From contig JAQWTJ010000093.1 in the NCBI GenBank assembly GCA_029242765.1, positions 1-62,582 on the forward strand: a DNA stretch of 62,582 nucleotides, given 5' to 3'. The notes beneath the pieces were generated by a model. It did no database searches. It was not told where the DNA came from and was given only the letters and a program-made list of their open reading frames with translations. Shown one piece after another: positions 24,488-33,201 of this stretch (position 1 is the first letter of the stretch; each line of letters starts with the position of its first letter). The position numbers and the translations under genes were made by a program. The DNA comes from Flavobacteriales bacterium (GTDB lineage Bacteria > Bacteroidota > Bacteroidia > Flavobacteriales_D > Sanyastnellaceae).

Positions 24488-26547
24488 TTTTTCGAGGATT
24501 TGGTGGCCTTCTTGGCCGTGGTCTTCTTGGTCGTGGTCTTCTTGGCCGTGGTCTTCTTGGCCGTGGTCTTCTTGGCCGTGGCCTTCTTGGCCGTGGCCTT
24601 CTTGGCGGCTGGCGCTAGTGCGTCGAAACCGGTTGCGATGAAATCAGTCAATTCCTGGCCCGAGAGCAAGCCTTGGCTCAAGCGCGCCAGATCGATTGAT
24701 TGGCGGACGGCCGCTTCGCGTTCAGCTGGTTTTTGCTCAGCCCAACTCAACACCATCGGGTGATTTGCATTGAACATCACGTCATAGCTGTCGGGCAGAT
24801 TGCCCATCATGGCCATGCCACCACCGCCAAAACGTTGCTGGTCTTTCATGCGCCGCATGAACTCCCCTTGGGTCAGTACCACTGGGGCTGCAGAGGGTGA
24901 CATCGAGGCAAAGGCGACCTTGAAAGTGCCGGCCCCCGCGCCCGAAGGCATCAGGCCTTCAAATTCTTCGGTCATGCTTTTTTGAATTTCTGCATCAAGC
25001 GCCGCTTCTGGAGCCTCTTCCTTTGGGATAAGGCGGCTGACTATGTCTGCGTCCACCCGGCGCAACTGCAGCTTTTCGCCTGACATTTCTAGCTTTTGCA
25101 CCATGTGGCTGACCAGTGGGCTGTCGATGTGCAACACCGTGTATCCCTCCTCTTCGGCCGAGCGGATGTAGCTGTGCTGCGCCTCCATATCGTTGGTGTA
25201 GAGCAAGACCGTATTGCCGTCCTTGTCCAAGTGGTTTTGGGCCACGTGTTCGAGCAGTTCAGCCATGGTGCGCGGGGTGCCTGCCACGTCTTTGTACAAT
25301 GCGAATTTGCCTGCGCGTTCGAAAAATTTCTCGTCCATCAACATGCCGTACTCGATGAACATTTTGATGTCGTCCCATTTGCCCTCAAAGTCCTTGCGGT
25401 CTTTCTTGAACATTTGGCCCAGTTTATCGGAGACCTTTTTGGAGATATGCGAAGTGATCTTCTTCACATTGGCATCCTCTTGTAAGTAGGAGCGCGAAAC
25501 GTTCAATGGAATGTCCGGCGAATCAATCACTCCGTGGAGTAGCGTTAAAAAGTCCGGTACGATGTTCTCGACGTTGTCCGTGATAAAGACCTGCTGCGAG
25601 TAAAGATGAATCTTGTCGCGCTGGACTTCCATGCCTTGCTTGAGGCGTGGGAAATACAATACACCCGTTAAGTTGAAAGGGAAGTCGACATTCAGGTGGA
25701 TTTGAAAGAGCGGCTCCTCGAAATTCATCGGGTAAAGCGTGCGGTAGAAATCGCTGTAGTCTTCTTGCTTGAGATCTTTGGGCTGCTTGGTCCAAATGGG
25801 GGCCGTGCCGTTGATGACGCGCGGGATTGAAACCTCAATTTGGGCCTTTGGCTGTTCCTTCCCGTCTTCGTCCAGCACCACTTCTGCGGCCGGGTCGTCC
25901 TCCATGTGCGTTTCCTCTCCACTCACCACTGGAACGGGCATAAACTTGCAGTACTTGTTGAGGATGCCCAGGATGCGCTGTTCCTCGAGGAATTCGTCAC
26001 TGTCCTCGGCGATGTGTAAAACAACATCAGTTCCACAGACATCTTTCTCGCATGGACCCATCTGGAAATTGGGGCTGCCGTCGCAGGTCCACTTGACTGC
26101 TTCGCTGCCTTCGCGCTGGCTCAGCGAGTGAATTTCCACATTCGAAGCCACCATAAAGGCGCTGTAGAACCCGAGGCCAAAATGGCCGATCATGGCCTCT
26201 TTTGCGTCGCCCTGGTCTTCGTATTTGTCTTGAAAGGTTTCGACAAACTCTGTAGCGCCAGACAGCGCAATTTCATTGATGTATCGACCGATTTCTTCGG
26301 CTGTCATGCCGATGCCTTCGTCGCGAATAGTGAGTGTTTTGGCCTCCTTGTCGATGAGGACTTGAACTTGTGCGTTTTCCGCTGAGCCCTTGAGCTCACC
26401 GACGCGAATCAGCGATTTGCGCTTCTGGGTGGCGTCGATTGCGTTGGAAACGAGTTCGCGAAGGAAGATCTCGTGATCGGAGTACAAGAACTTCTTGATG
26501 ATCGGAAAAATATTTTCCGTTTGGACGTTGATTTGACCTTGTTGCAT
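24484..26547 (-). CDS. htpG: HtpG (Hsp90) chaperone with Lys/Thr/Ala-rich C-terminal tail
   Basis: 687 residues. The N-terminal ATPase domain shows IFPIIKKFLYSDHEIFLREL, SNAIDA, IRDEGIGMT and GHFGLGFYSAFMV; middle and C-terminal Hsp90 domains follow, ending near SGQELTDFIATGFDAL (about 643). HtpG normally stops about there. Here a 41-residue extension follows (647-687) built of five-residue units of the type K-K-T-T-A, like the C-terminal tails of histone H1 or bacterial H1-like proteins. It is encoded by 15-base tandem repeats (24505-24606), so unit number can change without breaking the frame. The tail is strongly basic and probably disordered; nucleic-acid or membrane binding is inference. 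First gene of the operon with lemA, two TPM genes and djlA-like. Confidence 0.96.
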   Translation of the reverse strand: MQQGQINVQTENIFPIIKKFLYSDHEIFLRELVSNAIDATQKRKSLIRVGELKGSAENAQVQVLIDKEAKTLTIRDEGIGMTAEEIGRYINEIALSGATEFVETFQDKYEDQGDAKEAMIGHFGLGFYSAFMVASNVEIHSLSQREGSEAVKWTCDGSPNFQMGPCEKDVCGTDVVLHIAEDSDEFLEEQRILGILNKYCKFMPVPVVSGEETHMEDDPAAEVVLDEDGKEQPKAQIEVSIPRVINGTAPIWTKQPKDLKQEDYSDFYRTLYPMNFEEPLFQIHLNVDFPFNLTGVLYFPRLKQGMEVQRDKIHLYSQQVFITDNVENIVPDFLTLLHGVIDSPDIPLNVSRSYLQEDANVKKITSHISKKVSDKLGQMFKKDRKDFEGKWDDIKMFIEYGMLMDEKFFERAGKFALYKDVAGTPRTMAELLEHVAQNHLDKDGNTVLLYTNDMEAQHSYIRSAEEEGYTVLHIDSPLVSHMVQKLEMSGEKLQLRRVDADIVSRLIPKEEAPEAALDAEIQKSMTEEFEGLMPSGAGAGTFKVAFASMSPSAAPVVLTQGEFMRRMKDQQRFGGGGMAMMGNLPDSYDVMFNANHPMVLSWAEQKPAEREAAVRQSIDLARLSQGLLSGQELTDFIATGFDALAPAAKKATAKKATAKKTTAKKTTAKKTTTKKTTAKKATKSSKK
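24505..24606. repeat. 15-base tandem repeats in the 3' end of htpG
   Basis: About seven imperfect copies of cttcttggccgtggt (plus strand) encode the Lys-Lys-Thr/Ala units of the HtpG tail. Differences are mostly single-base. Confidence 0.9.
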
Positions 26548-26777
26548 GACCGCCCCTTAGTCAAATCCCGTGCCGCTCAAGTTTGCCGCCTCTGAACCTC
26601 TCAGATGCTGACAAAATGACGCGCGAAGGGAAGAATCTGTTCTCTTTTAACAGCTAATCGTCCGTGTTGAGGCCCACTAGTGCGACACCTTGTCCGATTC
26701 TTACAGCATGAGGGGCCGTCTCAGATTAAATGCAGCTCAATTTGCAGTTGTGAACGTGCGACATAGTGAGTGCACGC

Positions 26778-27482
26778 CTAGAAGTTTGGTTGCATCAACT
26801 CGTTCTGGTAGAAGTCATTGATGATCTCAACCGCCTCTTCCGGCGTGTCCACCATCTGCATCAGGTCGAGGTCTTTTTCCGAGACATTGGCATCTTTAAG
26901 CAGCGTGTCTTTGACCCACTCAAACATGCCAACCCAATACGATTTACGCACCAGCACGATTGGAAAGCGCTTCGATTTGCTTGTCTGAATGAGGGTGATG
27001 GCCTCAAAGAGTTCGTCCAGCGTTCCAAAGCCACCCGGCATGACGATGTAGCCTTGGGAGTACTTCATGAACATGACCTTGCGAACAAAGAAGTAGTTGA
27101 ATTCCAGATTTTTGTCCCGCGAAATCCACGGATTGTGATGCTGTTCAAAAGGCAAAACCATATTGAGGCCTACCGAGATGCCGCCGGCCTCTGAAGCGCC
27201 GCGGTTGCCCGCCTCCATGATGCCGGGGCCGCCGCCGGTAATTACGCCGTAGCCGTTCTCCACCAGCAATCGCCCCGCCTCTCGGGCCATCTGGTAGTCG
27301 GGGTGATCCTCTGCTTTTCTGGCAGACCCGAAAATGCTGACGCAAGGGCCAATGCGGTGGAGCGACTCGAAGCCCTCCACGAACTCACTCATAATCTTGA
27401 AGATAGACCAGCTGTCATGGGCCTTCACCTCCTTCCAGCTTCGTGTCAAGTGGTGATTCTTTTCGTTCTTCTTTTTGCTCAT
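26778..27482 (-). CDS. LOG-family nucleotide 5'-monophosphate phosphoribohydrolase
   Basis: 234 residues of the TIGR00730/LOG family. The two family motifs are present: GGGPGIMEAGNRGA (about 80-95) and PGGFGTLDELFEAITLIQT (about 148-167), with VSIFGSAR at the start of the Rossmann fold. Known activity of relatives is release of the base from cytokinin- or purine-type nucleoside 5'-monophosphates; the bacterial substrate is often unclear. It lies 33 bases after the uvrA stop and has a TACTTTGC box between, so it may be expressed both with uvrA and alone. The 230 bases downstream, up to htpG, hold no gene. Confidence 0.93.
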   Translation of the reverse strand: MSKKKNEKNHHLTRSWKEVKAHDSWSIFKIMSEFVEGFESLHRIGPCVSIFGSARKAEDHPDYQMAREAGRLLVENGYGVITGGGPGIMEAGNRGASEAGGISVGLNMVLPFEQHHNPWISRDKNLEFNYFFVRKVMFMKYSQGYIVMPGGFGTLDELFEAITLIQTSKSKRFPIVLVRKSYWVGMFEWVKDTLLKDANVSEKDLDLMQMVDTPEEAVEIINDFYQNELMQPNF

Positions 27483-27501
27483 CTCGTCTTAAATCTTCAG
27501 A

Positions 27502-27509
27502 GCAAAGTA
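27502..27509 (-). promoter_or_regulatory. putative -7 box of the LOG gene
   Basis: TACTTTGC on the minus strand, 19 bases before ATG 27482 and just after the uvrA stop codon. Confidence 0.3.
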
Positions 27510-27515
27510 GGCATG

Positions 27516-30407
27516 CTATTTCATCTTTTGCAGGCGCTTTAAGTGATTTGATAAACAATCCCCTGTGTGTCCCTTTGTCAAGGCCAATTTCTCCGGCGTT
27601 CCACAGGCCATGATTTGCCCTCCTCGCTGCCCGCCTTCCGGCCCGATGTCCACAACGAAATCTGCGCTGGAGATTACGTCGAGTTGGTGTTCTATGACCA
27701 GAACGGTGTTGCCTTTTTCTGCAAGTCGGTGCAGCACATCGAGTAGCATTTCGATGTCTTGAAAATGCAAGCCTGTGGTGGGTTCGTCCAGGAAATAGAT
27801 GGTGTTCCCAGTGCCTCTTTTTGCCAATTCGGTGGCCAGCTTCACCCGCTGTGCTTCGCCGCCGCTTAGTGTCGTGCTGGGTTGGCCCAAGGTGATGTAG
27901 CCCAGCCCCACATCGGAGATGGTTTGAAGGATGCGCTTGATTTTTGGATGGGCAATGAAGAATTCCAAGGCAACTTCTACGGTCATGTCCAGCACATCCG
28001 AGATCGACTTTCCACGGTACCGCACTTCGAGCGTCTCGCGGTTGTATCGACGTCCCATGCACGATTCGCACGGCACATGTACGTCGGGCAAGAAGTTCAT
28101 CTCGATGGTCCGGAGTCCCGCGCCTTTGCACGTTTCACATCGCCCGCCGCTGACGTTGAATGAGTATCGACCGGGCTTGTACCCCCTGATTTTTGATTCT
28201 GGAAGTTGAGTGTAAAGGGTGCGGATCTCGCTGAACATTCCCGTGTAGGTCGCTGGATTTGAGCGCGGCGTCCGTCCAATGGGCCGTTGGTTGATTGCCA
28301 CGACCTTGTCGATGTGCTCGATCCCCTCGAGTTTATCGTAGGGAAGCGGCACGCGCGTCGGCTCCCAAATGTGGTTGTGCAAAATCGGGTGAAGCGTCTG
28401 GTTGATGAGCGAGCTTTTCCCGCTGCCACTGACCCCGGTCACGGCGATGATAGTGCCCAGCGGTAAATCCAGGATGTCGCCCTTGAGGTTGTGCCCTGTT
28501 GCACCACGAAGCAGCAGCCGCTTGCCGTTGCCCTTTCTGCGGGTGGTCGGAATGGGGATGACCCGCTCGCCCGAGAGGTAGGCCGCCGTGATGCTGCCTT
28601 GGTCGAAATGGGTGCTTGGCGGCCCTTCGGCGACAATGCGTCCGCCGTGAATGCCTGCGCCCGGTCCGATGTCGATCAGGTGGTCTGCTTGGCGCATGAT
28701 TTCCTCGTCGTGCTCGACCACGATAATCGAGTTGCCCATGTCACGCAAGGCTGTCAGGCTGTCAATCAAGCGTTGGTTGTCCCGAGAGTGCAGGCCGATG
28801 CTCGGTTCGTCAAGGATGTAGAGCACATTGGTCAGGCGACTTCCAATTTGAGTGGCCAGCCGAATGCGTTGGGCTTCACCGCCTGAAAGTGAACGCGCTG
28901 ATCGATCCAAAGACAAATACCCCAGCCCCATATCCAGTAAGAACGACAGTCTTGATTCGATTTCCTTTAATGGCTCGGTGCCGATTTTCAGTTCACGTTC
29001 TGAGAGTTTTCCCCAGGTGCCTGCCGTCCAATCTGACAAGGCCGTTAAGTCCATGGCAACGATTTCGGGCAAGGTTCGACCGGCGATCTTGAATTGGTTT
29101 GCAAGCGGCTTGAGGCGCGTTCCGTTGCACGCAGTGCACTTGCGCTTGCGCATAAATTGCTGTGCCCAGCGCTTCATTTTCGCACTGGCCTTCACTCGAC
29201 TTGCGTTTTCGATGGCCGCCACCAATCCGTCAAATCGTACATCCTTCGACCCGCCAAAACTGTCGGCAATCCGGATTGGTGCGTCACTGCCATACAAGAC
29301 CGTAACCAAAATCTGGTCGTCCAAATTCCCCAAGGGTGTGAGCTCGTCGTAGCCGGCCATCTCAAAGATGCTTCTGATGGCCTTGCCCGTTGTGGAGGAC
29401 TTGAGCGCGGCCAAAGGCGCCAGACCGCCTTCTTTGAGGCTCTTCGTCTTGTCGGGGATGAGGAGGTTGCGGGCCGCTTCAGATACCAGCCCCAAGCCGT
29501 TGCAAGCTGAACACGCACCGTATGGCGAGTTGAATGAAAACAAGTTTGGCTCAGGTTCGGGGTAGGAGATGCCCGAGCTGGGGCACATCAGGTTGCGCGA
29601 GTAATGCCTCGGCTCAACCCTTGGGGCTTGGGTGTTGCTTTTGTCGCCCCCTGGCTCAGCGACAACCATCATGCTCCCTCCGCCCATGCCCATAGCAGTT
29701 CGCGCTGACTTGATCAACCGGGCGGCACCTTTATCCTCAGCATTCATCGGTACGGTCAGGCGGTCGACCACCGCTTCGATGTCGTGGATTTCGTAGCGGG
29801 CCACGCGGTAGTCTTTGTGCAGCTTTACGATTTCGCCATCCACCCGAGCGCGCAAGTAGCCTCGCCTTAGAATTTTGTCAAACAATTCACGGTGGTGCCC
29901 CTTTCGAGCGCGAATCAAGGGGGCGAGTATGGTGATCTGCTGTCCAGAAAAGCGCTCTATGATGCGGGCGATGACCTGCTCGTCACTCATCTTCACCATC
30001 GCCTCGCCCGTCTCGATCGAGTAGGCCGTGGCGGCCCGTGCAAACAACACGCGCAGAAAATCAAGAAGTTCGGTCACCGTGCCCACCGTGGAGCGCGGGT
30101 TGCGTGAAATGGTCTTTTGCTCGATGGCAATCACTGGCGAGAGCCCGGTGATGCGCTCGACGTCGGGACGCTCAAGCCCTCCCATGAACTGACGGGCGTA
30201 GGCGCTGAACGTCTCAAGGTAGCGGCGCTGCCCCTCAGCGTGGATTGTGTCGAAAGCCAAGCTGCTTTTTCCGCTGCCGCTGACCCCGGTGATCACCACG
30301 AGGCGGTCACGCGGAATCTTCACGTCGATCGCTTGGAGGTTGTGCTCACAGGCTCGTTCAACGTGGATTTCTCTCACATGTTCAAGCGCTTGGTAGGCCT
30401 CTTTCAT
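27516..30407 (-). CDS. uvrA: excinuclease ABC subunit A
   Basis: 963 residues. UvrA is the damage-sensing ATPase of nucleotide excision repair and loads UvrB. Both ABC modules are present: Walker A GVSGSGKSS twice (about 40 and 660), signature LSGGEAQRIRLA and LSGGEAQRVKLA, Walker B ILDEPSIGLH and FLDEPTTGLH. Zinc-binding cysteine sets occur in both halves (CPSSG...CSACNGLG, CTACNGTR, CETCKGAG...CESCMG). The start is ATG 30407 (MKEAYQALEHV); the open frame to 30545 lies inside nhaC. The start overlaps the nhaC stop by 4 bases (ATGA), an unusual coupling of repair to an antiporter gene. Confidence 0.98.
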   Translation of the reverse strand: MKEAYQALEHVREIHVERACEHNLQAIDVKIPRDRLVVITGVSGSGKSSLAFDTIHAEGQRRYLETFSAYARQFMGGLERPDVERITGLSPVIAIEQKTISRNPRSTVGTVTELLDFLRVLFARAATAYSIETGEAMVKMSDEQVIARIIERFSGQQITILAPLIRARKGHHRELFDKILRRGYLRARVDGEIVKLHKDYRVARYEIHDIEAVVDRLTVPMNAEDKGAARLIKSARTAMGMGGGSMMVVAEPGGDKSNTQAPRVEPRHYSRNLMCPSSGISYPEPEPNLFSFNSPYGACSACNGLGLVSEAARNLLIPDKTKSLKEGGLAPLAALKSSTTGKAIRSIFEMAGYDELTPLGNLDDQILVTVLYGSDAPIRIADSFGGSKDVRFDGLVAAIENASRVKASAKMKRWAQQFMRKRKCTACNGTRLKPLANQFKIAGRTLPEIVAMDLTALSDWTAGTWGKLSERELKIGTEPLKEIESRLSFLLDMGLGYLSLDRSARSLSGGEAQRIRLATQIGSRLTNVLYILDEPSIGLHSRDNQRLIDSLTALRDMGNSIIVVEHDEEIMRQADHLIDIGPGAGIHGGRIVAEGPPSTHFDQGSITAAYLSGERVIPIPTTRRKGNGKRLLLRGATGHNLKGDILDLPLGTIIAVTGVSGSGKSSLINQTLHPILHNHIWEPTRVPLPYDKLEGIEHIDKVVAINQRPIGRTPRSNPATYTGMFSEIRTLYTQLPESKIRGYKPGRYSFNVSGGRCETCKGAGLRTIEMNFLPDVHVPCESCMGRRYNRETLEVRYRGKSISDVLDMTVEVALEFFIAHPKIKRILQTISDVGLGYITLGQPSTTLSGGEAQRVKLATELAKRGTGNTIYFLDEPTTGLHFQDIEMLLDVLHRLAEKGNTVLVIEHQLDVISSADFVVDIGPEGGQRGGQIMACGTPEKLALTKGHTGDCLSNHLKRLQKMK

Positions 30408-31831
30408 CGTTTCTTCATCCCAATTCCAAACGCAGCCACAATCAAGCTCATAATGGGGCTCAGGTAATTGAAGACGGCAAACGGCGCATACACTGAGGTG
30501 GCCACGCCCAGCACACCTGCCTGGGCCACCCCACACGTGTTCCACGGTATGAGAACGGATGTGACCGTACCGGCATCCTCGAGCGTCCGGCTCAAAAGTT
30601 CGGGCGGCAAGCCTTTTTCTTCATAGGCTGTGCGGTACATGTTGCCGGGGACGACAATGGCGATGTATTGGTCTGCTGCAATGACGTTGAACATCAGGCT
30701 CGATCCGGCGGTGCTGGCTACCAGTGAAAAGGTCGACTTCACCCCGCTTAAAATAGCTATCGTGATGCGCTCTAAGAAGCCGGCTGCTTGCATAACAGCG
30801 CCGAAGCTCAGGGCACAAATGATCAGCCAAACCGTGTTGAGCATGCCGGCCATGCCGCCCGCCGAGAGCAGTTGGTTCACTGCCTCATCGCCCGTCTCAA
30901 TTGTTGTTTTTAAGGCGGATGAACTCATCAGCGCCGTAAAGCTCTGTGCGGCGTAGTTCTGCCCGAGTCCGAGCGACCGAATGATGTCGGGTTGAGCAAT
31001 CACCGCCGCCACACCGCCGCCCAACATTCCTAAGAAGAGTGCTGGTACAGGCGCAACTTTTTTCGCAATCAGGACAATCACACCCACCGGCACAATGAAC
31101 AGCGCCGGGTGGATGTTGAAGTGTTGTTCCATCAAGGACTGTATGGCCTGTTGGCCTGCAAGGGAGCTCTCCCCCGCATCACCGCCTAGCCCGGCCACTG
31201 TGAATACAATGAGAGCGATGATGAACGAAGGGATGGTCGTCCACAGCATGAAGCGGATGTGGGTGAATAGGTCGGTCCCGGCAACGGCCGGTGCGAGGTT
31301 GGTGGTGTCTGAAAGCGGCGAGAGCTTGTCCCCGAAATAGGCCCCTGATATGATGGCGCCGGCCACCCAGCCTTCGGGCAGCCCCAGCGCACTTCCAATG
31401 CCAATCAAGGCCACCCCCACGGTGCCCACGGTGCCCCAACTCGAACCCGTGCCCAAGCTAACTGCCGCGCATAAGATGCAAGCCGCTGGTAGAAAAATTT
31501 CACGGCTGAGCACGTCAATTCCCATATGAATAAGCGTGGGAATGATTCCTGAGATGAGCCACGTTCCCGAGAGTGCGCCGATCATCAGTAAGATTAGAAT
31601 CGCACCCATGGCGTCACCAATCGTGTCGCGAATTTTCTCTTCGAAGGCCTTCCACTTCAAGCCGCGAGCGGCCCCGATGGCCACCGCCACTGCGCCGGCT
31701 GTCAGCAGGGCCATTTGATTGCTGCCGTAGCTGCTGTCTTCGCCGAAGTACATCACGTCTAGGGCAAGCATGATGACTAGCACCAAGATGGGGAAGAGGG
31801 ACTGCAAAAGTGAGGGGCGCGGCATGGTCAT
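30404..31831 (-). CDS. nhaC: Na+/H+ antiporter, NhaC family
   Basis: 475 residues from ATG 31831 (ATG 31825 is possible), with about eleven transmembrane helices. Family features are clear: SLGTGSSWGTVGTVGVALIG, AGAIISGAYFGDKLSPLSDTTNLAPAVAGT and, near the C terminus, IPWNTCGVAQAGVLGV. NhaC exports Na+ in exchange for protons, which suits a marine or saline habitat. It lies 67 bases after ybbR, in the position that coaE often takes in Bacteroidota. A TATCTTGC box ends 5 bases before ATG 31831, so it probably also has its own promoter with almost no leader; the TTG inside this box extends the open frame but is unlikely to be a start. Confidence 0.94.
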   Translation of the reverse strand: MTMPRPSLLQSLFPILVLVIMLALDVMYFGEDSSYGSNQMALLTAGAVAVAIGAARGLKWKAFEEKIRDTIGDAMGAILILLMIGALSGTWLISGIIPTLIHMGIDVLSREIFLPAACILCAAVSLGTGSSWGTVGTVGVALIGIGSALGLPEGWVAGAIISGAYFGDKLSPLSDTTNLAPAVAGTDLFTHIRFMLWTTIPSFIIALIVFTVAGLGGDAGESSLAGQQAIQSLMEQHFNIHPALFIVPVGVIVLIAKKVAPVPALFLGMLGGGVAAVIAQPDIIRSLGLGQNYAAQSFTALMSSSALKTTIETGDEAVNQLLSAGGMAGMLNTVWLIICALSFGAVMQAAGFLERITIAILSGVKSTFSLVASTAGSSLMFNVIAADQYIAIVVPGNMYRTAYEEKGLPPELLSRTLEDAGTVTSVLIPWNTCGVAQAGVLGVATSVYAPFAVFNYLSPIMSLIVAAFGIGMKKR

Positions 31832-31836
31832 GGCGT

Positions 31837-31844
31837 GCAAGATA
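31837..31844 (-). promoter_or_regulatory. putative -7 box of nhaC
   Basis: TATCTTGC then 5 bases then ATG 31831, the same box and spacing as at 15369. Confidence 0.4.
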
Positions 31845-31898
31845 GGCGGCGGGCTCGCACGCCCGTTAGCGCTGGATGAAGCTATAATTCAGCTCGAA

Positions 31899-32840
31899 TC
31901 AGTGCTGCGCCTTGCGAAGCACCTCGATGCGGCCAGGTTTCAAAATAGGGTCGTGCGCCCACTTGGGTCGCAGCGGCAAGGTCAAGTTCCACAGGCCCGA
32001 TCCGGCGGGCTGGACGGCGACCAGGCGGAACTGATCTGCATGGGGTGCGGGCAGGTCTTCGGGGTAGAAGAACGTGACATTGGCCTGAGTAGGCAGCCGG
32101 TGGAAGTCGCTAGGGGAGAGGGTTCGATTGCGGGTCGTGTCGCGTAACTCCACGTCAAGTTCGAGCGTTTGTCTCACCCACCGCGAGGAGTGCCAAGTCA
32201 CATCAGCCGAGTCCACAGCCACGTTTAGACCTGCAGGTAAATCGAAGGGCAGCCGGGCCGAGTCGCCTTCATAGCGCTCGATTTCGAGCGGAGCCGTAAA
32301 CACGTGATCAAGCGAGGCCACCACAGAAATGGGGCCTGTCACGCTCACCATTGCAGGCGTGGCCATTGGCGGGGAAATCAGTGCGCGTTCCGTTAAAGTT
32401 TCAGCCTCCGAGCCGAGGCCGACTTGAACGCGGACTTCAACGGAGGCGGTGGCCACCGGTTCAACGTCGACCTCAACCGTTGGCGGTGTGAAGGCTATTA
32501 CTCGGGCCGATGAGCCCAGCCTTTGGGTGATTTGCCCTCGCAGAGCATCGCTGGAAATGTTGTGGGTGCCGTCGACAAGGTGCTTTACTTCTAAGGCCAA
32601 TGCATCACGGCCACCGAAAAGTTCAAACGCCAACCAATCTTGAGCGCTAAGCTCCACGCTGGCGCTGAGCTGTGGCCGCGGCAACTCGACCCACCTCGCC
32701 TGTGTGCCGCTGGGTTCAAGCTGAAAAGTAAAGGTAACTGTGCGGGTTTCGTCCAAGGCGTTGAGCGCCCACACAGCTGTGGCTAAGGCCATACTCACGG
32801 CAAAAGTCCGCCAGTTGATCCCCCGCCACCAAGAGCTCAT
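31899..32840 (-). CDS. YbbR-domain protein
   Basis: 313 residues. One N-terminal transmembrane segment (about 12-28, FAVSMALATAVWALNAL) is followed by a periplasmic region with YbbR-like beta repeats (VSVTGPISVVASLDHVFTAPLEI is the clearest, near 165-188). YbbR proteins in other phyla regulate the cyclic-di-AMP synthase CdaA; in Bacteroidota the gene regularly follows yajC and its role there is unproven. The ATG overlaps the yajC stop by 4 bases. No disA/cdaA gene is in the window. Confidence 0.85.
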   Translation of the reverse strand: MSSWWRGINWRTFAVSMALATAVWALNALDETRTVTFTFQLEPSGTQARWVELPRPQLSASVELSAQDWLAFELFGGRDALALEVKHLVDGTHNISSDALRGQITQRLGSSARVIAFTPPTVEVDVEPVATASVEVRVQVGLGSEAETLTERALISPPMATPAMVSVTGPISVVASLDHVFTAPLEIERYEGDSARLPFDLPAGLNVAVDSADVTWHSSRWVRQTLELDVELRDTTRNRTLSPSDFHRLPTQANVTFFYPEDLPAPHADQFRLVAVQPAGSGLWNLTLPLRPKWAHDPILKPGRIEVLRKAQH

Positions 32841-33166
32841 TTTTTCGCCTGCAACTGCATCTCGTCCGTAGAAGATGTGGGTGAAATAGCAGTGAGATCC
32901 ACTCGGGCCTTGCCGTCATCGAGTTTCAGTACGACGGTCGTTTCGTTTACGCTGATCACCTTTCCATGCAATCCGCCGATGGTGACTACGGCATCCCCCA
33001 CGCCGATGCTGCTGCGGAATTGATTGGCCTCCTTTTGCTTCTTCAACTGCGGGCGGATCATGAAGAGGTAGAAGATGATAAACATCCCCCCCAATAGGAT
33101 GAGGAAGCTGTAGTCGTTGGTCGCGCCAGCGGCTTGAGCAAAAATACCGGTAAAAAGGATGGTCAT
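32837..33166 (-). CDS. yajC: preprotein translocase subunit YajC
   Basis: 109 residues. One transmembrane segment (about 17-37, DYSFLILLGGMFIIFYLFMIRPQ) with the diagnostic RPQLKKQKE directly after it, then the cytoplasmic beta domain (VGDAVVTIGGLHGKVISV). YajC joins SecDF at the Sec translocon. It overlaps ybbR by 4 bases and lies 35 bases after the DUF1573 gene; a TAATCTTG box between them may give an internal promoter. Confidence 0.96.
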   Translation of the reverse strand: MTILFTGIFAQAAGATNDYSFLILLGGMFIIFYLFMIRPQLKKQKEANQFRSSIGVGDAVVTIGGLHGKVISVNETTVVLKLDDGKARVDLTAISPTSSTDEMQLQAKK

Positions 33167-33191
33167 GTGGATGTCTAATTGAATCGCTCTG

Positions 33192-33199
33192 CAAGATTA
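33192..33199 (-). promoter_or_regulatory. possible internal promoter box before yajC
   Basis: TAATCTTG on the minus strand, 25 bases before the yajC ATG and just after the DUF1573 stop. Confidence 0.22.
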
Positions 33200-33201
33200 C
33201 A

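Noticed and set aside
24505-24606. Possible CRISPR-like or intergenic tandem array
   Set aside because: The units are 15 bases, without spacers, and encode the HtpG tail in frame.
26548-26777. tRNA or other structured RNA in the largest gene-free gap
   Set aside because: No cloverleaf, no T-loop consensus, only a weak 5-bp hairpin.
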